This document shows, piece after piece, positions 53,711 through 60,062 of a stretch of DNA of 60,062 nt. Origin of the DNA: Trichocoleus desertorum ATA4-8-CV12 (lineage in GTDB: Bacteria; Cyanobacteriota; Cyanobacteriia; FACHB-46); NCBI GenBank assembly GCA_019358975.1, contig JAHHIL010000030.1:1-60062 (forward strand), given 5' to 3'. Each line of letters opens with the position of its first letter. Within the stretch, counting starts at the first letter, position 1. The notes beneath the pieces are model-generated. The model was given only the letters and a program-made list of their open reading frames with translations. It was not told the origin of the DNA and made no database searches. Both the position numbers and the translations under genes were made by a program.

Positions 53711-54064
53711 TGCGGCACTTCCTCACATCACCAACTAGGGAGTTTTGCTTTACTGGCGTTACTAATGGCATTGCTAGCCATCTCAGCTCTGATCTGGACC
53801 CATTGGTTTGCATTTGTGAATGTTCAAGCAACTCTCCCATAGTTGGGCTAACGCTAGCACGAAGTGAGTACAACGAGACATCCTGAACGCTTTTTTTAGC
53901 TAATCTGTTTCCCAGTAGTTCCCTCGTAGCTATTGGTGATCCTGCTCTACTGCACTGCTACAAAAAACACCCTGCCGTTTGAGGACAGAGTGATTGAACT
54001 AGAGCATGCTGTCTTTTGTCAGGCTGGTGTCAGCCTGAAAGTGAGGCGATCGCGGCTGAGTGAG
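53711..54064. other. 354-bp intergenic region
   Basis: Contains the 3' side of the sugar transferase gene and the promoter of the YdcF gene. A perfect 8-bp hairpin (TCAGGCTG 54019-54026, CAGCCTGA 54031-54038, loop GTGT) lies 27 bp after the sugar transferase stop but lacks a proper T-tract. No gene was found. Confidence 0.5.
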
Positions 54065-54742
54065 TTAGTAAGCGCCTGTTTTGGCAAAGATCACAAATAC
54101 GGTCTTGAAGATGAGCGTCAGATCGTACCAGGGAGTCCAATGACTCTGATAGCGCAAATCCAAGTCCACAATTGCTTCAAAGTCTTTGACTGAAGAACGA
54201 CCGTTGACTTGCCATTCTCCGGTGATACCGGGCTTCACAGACAAGCGCTGCCAGTGACGCTCATCATAGTGAACCACCTCGTCAGCCGTGGGAGGACGGG
54301 TACCCACCAAACTCATTTCCCCTCTCAACACATTCCAAAACTGCGGGAATTCGTCCAGGCTAGTACGACGCAGAAAACGACCTGTCTGCGTGATTCGGGG
54401 GTCTTCCCGATTTTTGAAGATCAATCCTTTGGCTTCGTTAGGGATTAGCGCTTTGAGGGCATCGGCATTTGCCACCATTGAGCGGAATTTGCGGATCTCA
54501 AACGGTTGGCCATGCAGCCCATAACGTTTTTGCTTATAGAAAATCGGGCCAGGGCTGTCTAGCTTGATTGCGATCGCCACCGGGACGAACACCAAAGCTA
54601 AAATCAATAAGCCAATAATGCTGCCGACAATGTCGAGCAACCGCTTCGCTACAGAGCAGGTGGATGGATGGGGAACCTGAAAGGCAGACTCCGGCACCAT
54701 GAGGGGACTAGCTGTTGATGACAGTAGAGAATGCGTCGTCAT
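54065..54742 (-). CDS. Bacterial sugar transferase (polyprenyl-phosphate sugar-1-P transferase)
   Basis: A 225-aa initiating glycosyltransferase that moves a sugar-1-phosphate from a nucleotide sugar to undecaprenyl phosphate for exopolysaccharide or glycan assembly. Motifs are KRLLDIVGSIIGLLILALVF (membrane hairpin), KLDSPGPIFYKQKRYGLHGQ, FEIRKFRSM, RRTSLDEFPQFWNVLRGEMS, LVGTRPP and GITGEWQVNGRS. It is the short form, without the extra N-terminal domains. ATG 54742 is used, because a TATAAT box lies only 12 bp upstream; the longer frame would start before it. No polysaccharide genes adjoin. Confidence 0.9.
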   Translation of the reverse strand: MTTHSLLSSTASPLMVPESAFQVPHPSTCSVAKRLLDIVGSIIGLLILALVFVPVAIAIKLDSPGPIFYKQKRYGLHGQPFEIRKFRSMVANADALKALIPNEAKGLIFKNREDPRITQTGRFLRRTSLDEFPQFWNVLRGEMSLVGTRPPTADEVVHYDERHWQRLSVKPGITGEWQVNGRSSVKDFEAIVDLDLRYQSHWTPWYDLTLIFKTVFVIFAKTGAY

Positions 54743-54754
54743 GACAAGCCTGTC

Positions 54755-54760
54755 ATTATA
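54755..54760 (-). promoter_or_regulatory. -10 element of the sugar transferase gene
   Basis: TATAAT on the minus strand, followed by GACAGGCTTGTC, an inverted repeat (GACA-N4-TGTC) that overlaps the transcript start. A -35 match is weak (GTGCGT). The leader would be very short. Confidence 0.4.
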
Positions 54761-54787
54761 GGACCGTAGAAGCACGTACGCACACAT

Positions 54788-55378
54788 AATATATAGACGC
54801 GTCTCGATGGATAGTGATAGGTTTCTCCCAAGGCTTATCTAAATCTTCATTACCTTCTGCATAACTCTACTGTTTTATAAAGTTTCAATGAAGGCAGGTC
54901 AAGATTTCAAACTTAGGGCGGCATCTGCCCTCAAGACCGACATTAATGGCTCTATAGCTGCCCCTGAGCTTACCCTTGTTTTCTGTCTGACCTGTCACGG
55001 ACACAGATGAAGCTTCTGTCAACCCAACGTCTGTGGGCCAGTATTTTTGAGCAAAATTTATTTCAGCCAGATACATTGGGCCAGATATATTGGGCTGCTT
55101 AATCGTTTAATTAGATTGTTTAAGCTTGTCGGTTAATCCTGAGAAGATGCTAGAACTGTTGATTATTCAGGTTCTTAGCTGAGTTCAGATCAACTAGCGC
55201 TGATCGTGGGCTGCTCTTTGTAATTGCAAACGCGATTGCAATCGATAGCTCCACGGCCTAGAAAGCTAGCAACTCCAGAGGGCAGAAATGCCTTGACAAT
55301 CAGCGGTTAAGAGTTTACGAGACTTTAGGGTGCAAAATGCTCACTCAAATTGCAATCTGATGATAAGGACTCTGAGGC
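54788..55378. other. 591-bp intergenic region
   Basis: No confident gene. Two features: a 14-bp tandem duplication (CCAGATACATTGGG, CCAGATATATTGGG; 55067-55094, one mismatch) and a 12-bp palindrome (CGATTGCAATCG, 55233-55244). It should hold the promoter of the coiled-coil gene. Confidence 0.5.
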
Positions 55379-55675
55379 GTGGAAGTTAGAGTAAGCCGTT
55401 TAGAATCGATTATTCAGCAAATTGGTGAAGCTGTACTAGCTACCACCGAAACAATCGATCGCTTAGCTGAGCGGGTAGATGTTTTGGCGGTGCAAGTGCA
55501 GCAGCAGTCTCAGCAAGTACAGCAGCAGGGATACCAAATTTTTGCCTTGAGCGATGCTGTGCAGACCTTGGCTGAAACCCAAAACCATTCTATGGAGCGC
55601 TTGAACCACTTGACCGAAGCGTTGGAGCGTTTGGTGACTTCTATTGATGACAGTAGCGAAAATGCCGATTACTAG
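55379..55675 (+). CDS. Small coiled-coil protein
   Basis: A 98-aa protein almost entirely heptad-like, with hydrophobics every three or four residues: RLESIIQQIGEAVLATTETI, then RLAERVDVLAVQVQQQSQQV and a Gln-rich middle. No family can be named. Start is GTG 55379. Its AT content and codon use match the surrounding genes. A structural, dimerising role is likely. Confidence 0.55.
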   Translation: MEVRVSRLESIIQQIGEAVLATTETIDRLAERVDVLAVQVQQQSQQVQQQGYQIFALSDAVQTLAETQNHSMERLNHLTEALERLVTSIDDSSENADY

Positions 55676-55805
55676 GCGGACTCACTTCTAAGCAAACTTA
55701 TAACCCTAAGGCTTTAGGTGCAAGGCGTGACGATAGGTGTAAGGTGTAAACCAACACTGAAAGCTTGGCTAGAGTTAATTTCGCTTCTAGGCTAGAGCCT
55801 AATTA

Positions 55806-55819
55806 ACGTAAATTTACGT
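55806..55819. repeat. 14-bp perfect palindrome before the HetZ-related gene
   Basis: ACGTAAATTTACGT at 55806-55819 is a perfect dyad, 105 bp before the start codon. It suits an operator for a dimeric regulator. Confidence 0.4.
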
Positions 55820-55923
55820 ATCAGTAAGGGATATTTTTACCCATGTGGGTGAGGGCCAAGTGCGGGGGTTGGCGACAAACTCTATAGATAGGGACTAATA
55901 GGGATTAACAGGATCGCAACTCC

Positions 55924-57054
55924 ATGAGACTGGCAGACAAACTGGCAAATGACTGGCGATCGCAACTGGAAACGGAATGCCCAGAGCAATCTGTGGCACA
56001 TCGGGAAAGCATTATCCGTTGGCTGATGGGAGAGGACTTAGCGCGTTTTGACACGTTAGCTCCCGACCAACTAGCGATCGTTCAGCAAGCAATGGATTAT
56101 CGCTATCGGATTTTGCAGCAGCGCTATCTTGGCGTGGGGCCAGAACGGGCTTACCGTAAGCTGATTCAGCGCCTTAGTAGCTTGTTTTTGATTCGCAACA
56201 AAATTAAGACCTGGGTTGCTCTTAGCCGCGATCGCCAACGTTCGGTTGTGGATGTCTTGCAGGAAGTAGTTCAGGAACTGTTGCAGAGCGATGGCTATAT
56301 GCAACAGCAAGTAACCTGGATTTCTCAGTGCACCCCAGAGCCTCGGTTGCGGAATATACTGCTCCTGGCAAGTGTCGAAGAATACTGCCTCAGACCTATT
56401 CGCAATCAACCGCTGCTAGTCTATCGCTTCGTTAACTATTTGCGGCGCTCTCAGCGGGGTGGTATGACTCAAGTGCCCAGCGGCGATTTAGTGCGACTGG
56501 TTTCAGAAGAAATTACCCCCGACGAAGCCGAAAACCCCGTGAGTTTGCTTGATAACCAAGCCGTAGCTCAATACCAAGATGAGCAAGCTTGGGAAGAACA
56601 GCAGATGGCTCGGACTGCCGTGAAGCAATCGTTTGAGCAATACCTAGCCGAGAAAGTAGAACCCGATGCAGCCCGTTGGTTACAGCTTTACCTGCAAGGT
56701 CACTCCCAAGAAGCGATCGCTCGCACCCTCAACCTACCGATTAAGCAAGTTTATCGGCTACGGGAGAAAATCAGCTATCACGCGATTCGGGTTTTCGCCT
56801 TAAAAAATGAACCGGACCTTGTCGCGAATTGGCTCGAAACCTCTCTGCAAGAACACAGCCTTGGTTTAACGCCAGAGCAATGGCAGCACTATGTCGATAA
56901 CCTCACGTCAGAGCAGCGCCAACTGCTAGATCGCCTACGCGAAGGGTGCACCCTGGAAGCGATCGCGGGTGATTTGAACTTAAAGACCAATCAGGTCATG
57001 GGCGAGTGGAGCAAACTCTATCTTGCGGCTCAAGAACTCCGTAGTGTGTCTTAG
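55924..57054 (+). CDS. HetZ-related protein
   Basis: A 376-aa protein of the HetZ-related group found in filamentous cyanobacteria. Characteristic segments are CPEQSVAHRESIIRWLMG, AMDYRYRILQQRYLGVGPER, LLASVEEYCLRPIRNQPLLV and YRFVNYLRRSQRGGMTQVP. Residues about 250-290 (LQGHSQEAIARTLNLPIKQV) look like a sigma-region-4-type helix-turn-helix, so DNA binding is likely. True HetZ controls heterocyst patterning in Nostoc; HetZ-related paralogues are also present in non-heterocyst formers, so differentiation should not be assumed. ATG 55924 follows AGGATCGCAACTCC. A palindrome lies upstream. Confidence 0.8.
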   Translation: MRLADKLANDWRSQLETECPEQSVAHRESIIRWLMGEDLARFDTLAPDQLAIVQQAMDYRYRILQQRYLGVGPERAYRKLIQRLSSLFLIRNKIKTWVALSRDRQRSVVDVLQEVVQELLQSDGYMQQQVTWISQCTPEPRLRNILLLASVEEYCLRPIRNQPLLVYRFVNYLRRSQRGGMTQVPSGDLVRLVSEEITPDEAENPVSLLDNQAVAQYQDEQAWEEQQMARTAVKQSFEQYLAEKVEPDAARWLQLYLQGHSQEAIARTLNLPIKQVYRLREKISYHAIRVFALKNEPDLVANWLETSLQEHSLGLTPEQWQHYVDNLTSEQRQLLDRLREGCTLEAIAGDLNLKTNQVMGEWSKLYLAAQELRSVS

Positions 57055-57225
57055 ACTAACGGCTGTAATAGCTACCTGAAGTGGCTGTTGAAGCTTTGGC
57101 TGAGACACACAGACAAAAAGTTCGCTATAACTCCACATAAAATCTAGTTGAATCTGCTTAGCTTAATCCGGGATTTTCACGACTGGCCCGATTAGGATAG
57201 TAGGTAATCAAGTTAATGAGTTTCT

Positions 57226-58545
57226 ATGGCGTCTCCCTTAGGCGATCGCGGCGGGCGTCAGGACAACAGCCCTGGTAATCATCCCTCTTTATCGTCAGTT
57301 CAAACCGACGGTATGGCTTGGCTGGATTCCGCGCAAATGTTCCAGTTAATTGACAGTCTTCTCCCTTTTGAGGCTTGTCTCTATCACCAAGTGCTGCCTT
57401 TGTCCGTGGAAGGTAGCCGACTGAATTTAGGCATGGTGAATTTGGAGGACACAGCTGCTTTGGACTATGTCCGAAGAATTTTGGCTTATATTAACTGCTC
57501 CTTGGTGCCCCGCTCCATCTCCTCAGAAATCCATCAAAAAATGCTTTCTGCTTATCTCAGTCACGCGGATCAGCAAAAGCAGAAGTCACAGAAAGCTGCT
57601 CCTAGGCTGGCTCAGCCCTCTACGCCTCACTCGACCTCAGAACCCCGCCCCGTCGCTCCGCCAGACCGCAACAATCAACCAACCTTGGTGGTAGATAGCC
57701 CAGACAAGATCGATATTCCGGGGTTGAAGACGGATGAAACTGAGTTCATAACACCAACCGCTGCATCTCCTGGCCCTACCACCCAACCGAGTCCCATCCA
57801 GTCAACCGCTGCTGCGACCAAACCCCCAGCCTTCCCAGAGATTTCTGCCTCCCCAGAGATTTCTGCACCTCCAGATGTGCCACCCACGACAGCCGCTTCT
57901 TCTCTGCCCATCTTGGACGTGCATCCCCATCATTTATCTAGCCCAATTGAGGTACTGACTGCCCTCCCGCCTAAAAATTTATTAGATGAACTGCTAGGGC
58001 GAGTCTTAGTTGGTGGAATTGGTCGGCTTTATTTTGAGCGACAACAACATCAGGGACGGATTCTATGGAGCCAAAATGGGGTGCTACAGTCCGTCTTAGA
58101 AAATTTGCCCGCTGCTGTCTTCCAAGGTGTGATTAACGAACTGAAGCGGCTCACAAACCTGCCCATGATTCCTGTCCAGAAACCCAGGCAAGAGGAAGTC
58201 GAGCGCCTTTATCAACAGTCTCGCCTCCTATTACGGTTTCGAGTCATGCCTGGTACTTATGGGGAAGAAGCAACACTACAAGTTCTCCGTGGTGCAGCCT
58301 TAAAGTTTTATCAGCAGCAGCAACTAGCTAACCTCAGCCGAGATGCTTTGGGTATTGCTCAGCAATTGCAGCGCAAATTAGATGAAATTCGCGATCGCGC
58401 TGAAACAGATCTTGGCTTAAGTGGCACCCCACTAGAAGCTTTGCCAGCTCTGAATCAACTGCTACAAAGCGTCGATCAACAACTCAAAAATCTGAATGCT
58501 TTTCAAGCTGGTAATTCTTTAGACCAGTCAGACGACTCGCAATGA
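57226..58545 (+). CDS. PilB/GspE-like protein lacking the ATPase domain
   Basis: A 439-aa protein. Residues 35-115 (FEACLYHQVLPLSVEGSRLN, then LGMVNLEDTAALDYVRRILA) look like the T2SSE N-terminal (MshEN-like) domain. After a Pro/Thr/Ser linker (about 120-230), residues 238-365 resemble the second N-domain of PilB/GspE (LLDELLGRVLVGGIGRLYFE, then RLLLRFRVMPGTYGEEATLQ). The protein then ends in a coiled-coil, where the ATPase with Walker A, Asp box and Walker B should be. A regulatory partner of PilB is plausible, not shown. ATG 57226, 171 bp after the HetZ-related gene. Confidence 0.6.
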   Translation: MASPLGDRGGRQDNSPGNHPSLSSVQTDGMAWLDSAQMFQLIDSLLPFEACLYHQVLPLSVEGSRLNLGMVNLEDTAALDYVRRILAYINCSLVPRSISSEIHQKMLSAYLSHADQQKQKSQKAAPRLAQPSTPHSTSEPRPVAPPDRNNQPTLVVDSPDKIDIPGLKTDETEFITPTAASPGPTTQPSPIQSTAAATKPPAFPEISASPEISAPPDVPPTTAASSLPILDVHPHHLSSPIEVLTALPPKNLLDELLGRVLVGGIGRLYFERQQHQGRILWSQNGVLQSVLENLPAAVFQGVINELKRLTNLPMIPVQKPRQEEVERLYQQSRLLLRFRVMPGTYGEEATLQVLRGAALKFYQQQQLANLSRDALGIAQQLQRKLDEIRDRAETDLGLSGTPLEALPALNQLLQSVDQQLKNLNAFQAGNSLDQSDDSQ

Positions 58546-58568
58546 CGCTGAACTCTACTGGCACTGAG

Positions 58569-59834
58569 TTAGAAATAGTCCCAGCAGAAGGGTGGGGTAC
58601 ATTGCCAAGCCGCATCCAACTTTTGCAGCAAAGCGCGATCGCCTTCATATTCAATTTCTCTCGTCCAGACCATTTCTGTGGCCCGACGCAAACCACAAAA
58701 TAATTCTGTCAAGTGTTCTACAGAGGTTTTCACAACCGCAGGTACAGGCTGAGTTACGGGATGCATCCGTTCTGCCGTAAAGTTGGCCGTAATCGTTTGA
58801 TCACCTAAGATCGGATCGCTGACCTGGAAGGTCAAGATAAAGGGAGAACCTTGCTTGACAGGACGGAGCCGAAAAGCGGTGGTCAGATCGACCAAGCGCC
58901 ACATAAATCCACCACCAATCTCACCAAAGCGATGGGTAAAGCCATATAAGCGGGGAGCCTGATTAATGTCTAGCACCCGGTGCTGCTCACGAACTAAGTA
59001 AGGAAACGGATCTTCTGGATAGGTGTTCCAAACCACAGTATGCACTTGATCTCGCAGGGCCGAGAGAAAGCCCAAAATGCCTCGATAAGCATCGGCATTC
59101 ACTGCCACCCATTCCTGGATTACTACAGATAGCGTACCGGGAAGAGAATCCGCAGGCACATATTGCAGAATCACGTAGCCGAGCAACTTGCCCGCTTCTT
59201 GATAACAGTAGATTTCTTTTCCTGGCTCTAGCGTGAGGCGGGGTTGCCACTGTAATTCTTGTCGTTGTAACCAACCATTCCGGCGCAATGCTATGCGTTG
59301 ATACACTTCTCGCAGGGCAGATTGGTGTTGTTTGGGTTCGTAAGGCACCATGCCAAACCGCTCTGGGTAAAGCGGCAAATGCTTGGCTGCCACCGTATAT
59401 TGATGCAGCCGTCCGACCCAAGCCCAACCTAACTGCCGATAGAAACCATGTTGGAAGGGGTAAAGCATCGCTAGGGGGATCTGCTGCGATCGCCATTCCT
59501 GCACCCCTTGCTCTAACATAAACCGCGCAATTCGCTGACCCCGTCGTTCTGGAGCCACAGCCACCCCAACCACTCCAGCGGTGGCAAACTCCTGCCCTTC
59601 GAGCGCGACGCTGAGATCTAGCTGAGCATAGGTAGCAACGGCCTGTCCAGTTAAGTCATCCACGGCTAGTATGTGCTGCCGCCCCGGTAGGTTCAACCCT
59701 TGGCCGTACCAATCGCGCTCGATTTCGGCAGGCGATCGCAGGGGAGCAAAGGCTAAACGGTCTAAGTTGACAACTTGAGGCAGGTCGGTTTCTTCGGCTT
59801 GCCGCAGGGTAATTCCGGTCAGGTTTGTGGTCAT
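58569..59834 (-). CDS. Eis-like GNAT N-acetyltransferase
   Basis: A 421-aa protein with an N-terminal GNAT domain (motif A: VVGVAVAPERRGQRIARFML; then MLYPFQHGFYRQLGWAWVG), a second GNAT-like middle, and a C-terminal SCP2-like domain from about 310 (FRLRPVKQGSPFILTFQVSD). This three-domain order is that of Eis, which acetylates aminoglycosides or protein lysines in actinobacteria. The substrate here is unknown. Converges with the PilB-like gene at 23 bp with no clear terminator. ATG 59834 is used. Confidence 0.88.
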   Translation of the reverse strand: MTTNLTGITLRQAEETDLPQVVNLDRLAFAPLRSPAEIERDWYGQGLNLPGRQHILAVDDLTGQAVATYAQLDLSVALEGQEFATAGVVGVAVAPERRGQRIARFMLEQGVQEWRSQQIPLAMLYPFQHGFYRQLGWAWVGRLHQYTVAAKHLPLYPERFGMVPYEPKQHQSALREVYQRIALRRNGWLQRQELQWQPRLTLEPGKEIYCYQEAGKLLGYVILQYVPADSLPGTLSVVIQEWVAVNADAYRGILGFLSALRDQVHTVVWNTYPEDPFPYLVREQHRVLDINQAPRLYGFTHRFGEIGGGFMWRLVDLTTAFRLRPVKQGSPFILTFQVSDPILGDQTITANFTAERMHPVTQPVPAVVKTSVEHLTELFCGLRRATEMVWTREIEYEGDRALLQKLDAAWQCTPPFCWDYF

Positions 59835-60062
59835 GACTCAGCCAGTCTGAAGGCTACACCCCTAGGTTATCTTTCCAGTCAAGAAATTTCCCGATAACGT
59901 AAGCTTTCTCTCAGGAAATTCAACAGCAAACTCTTGCTAGTAGTCAGTCAATTATTAGTTGACGGGTAAAGTCGATGCAGTTTTATCCTGGCATCTGCGG
60001 TCGTAAATCGCCAATCAATCCAGGTCTTCTCTTGATTGCGCTCCTCTTGCCAAGCTTCTACT

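Noticed and set aside
1-60062. CRISPR arrays, tRNA or rRNA genes, insertion sequences
   Set aside because: No regular spacer arrays, no TTCGAAT-type tRNA arms with a matching acceptor, and no transposase were recognised by eye; a tRNAscan/Infernal run would be needed for certainty.
59835-60062. Possible start of another gene at the window end
   Set aside because: No supported frame or ribosome-binding site in the last 228 bp.

Overview
The window reads as chromosome of a cyanobacterium, probably filamentous. It carries photosystem I subunit PsaK, allophycocyanin beta-18 (ApcF), a DUF751/Ycf33-like protein, the cyanobacterial alkane pair (aldehyde-deformylating oxygenase and acyl-ACP reductase) next to accA, a HetZ-related protein, and very frequent HIP1 octamers (GCGATCGC). 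I saw no rRNA, tRNA, IS element or CRISPR array.

Layout. 0-4.7 kb: cbiT, cdsA, a DUF2993 lipid-binding protein and a DUF4912 protein. 4.7-7.6 kb: accessory stretch with an SMI1/KNR4-like gene, an ABM-like gene between two copies of a HIP1-containing repeat, a DUF433/DUF5615 toxin-antitoxin pair and an Ada-type alkyltransferase. 7.6-17.9 kb: a prohibitin; a large hybrid kinase (AhpD-like, LOV, PAS, kinase, receiver); a Ser/Thr kinase with TPRs divergent from an FHA protein and an MscS-DEP channel; a nucleoside hydrolase; a Uma2 protein. 17.9-19.5 kb: AT-rich, HIP1-free island with two poorly characterised genes. 19.6-24 kb: an RmlD-like reductase preceded by an unlisted 45-aa membrane ORF, DUF4112, an unknown 355-aa protein, repeats, a transporter-suffix protein and an orphan ABC permease. 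24-33 kb: ado, aar, accA, an SDR, folE, trpF, psaK, an M50 protease, a lipoate-ligase-like enzyme and a YbjN protein. 33.7-38 kb: a ferritin-like diiron protein, glnA with a textbook NtcA promoter, and apcF. 38-47 kb: tlyA, Tat-exported phosphoesterase, a second Uma2, a Dam-type methylase, rbfA, a GH3 enzyme and a class II aldolase. 47-50.8 kb: hemB, rpmA-rplU, then a cobalamin riboswitch driving a CbtB-like gene and a histidine-rich membrane protein. 50.8-60 kb: ABC exporter, YdcF protein, sugar transferase, coiled-coil protein, HetZ-related protein, an ATPase-less PilB-like protein and an Eis-like acetyltransferase.

The best candidate for an undescribed system is the minus-strand unit at 50775-49161: a B12 riboswitch, CbtB-like cobalt protein, and a membrane protein with a His-rich loop where CbtA would be expected. 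Next are the kinase/FHA/MscS-DEP cluster, the AhpD-LOV hybrid kinase, the 52-nt near-perfect hairpin between ado and aar, and the HIP1-free island with a PD-(D/E)XK-like protein. Several starts were moved from the longest reading frame to better-supported codons (MscS, folE, psaK, hemB, metallophosphoesterase and others). All functions rest on motif recognition by eye; no database search was run.
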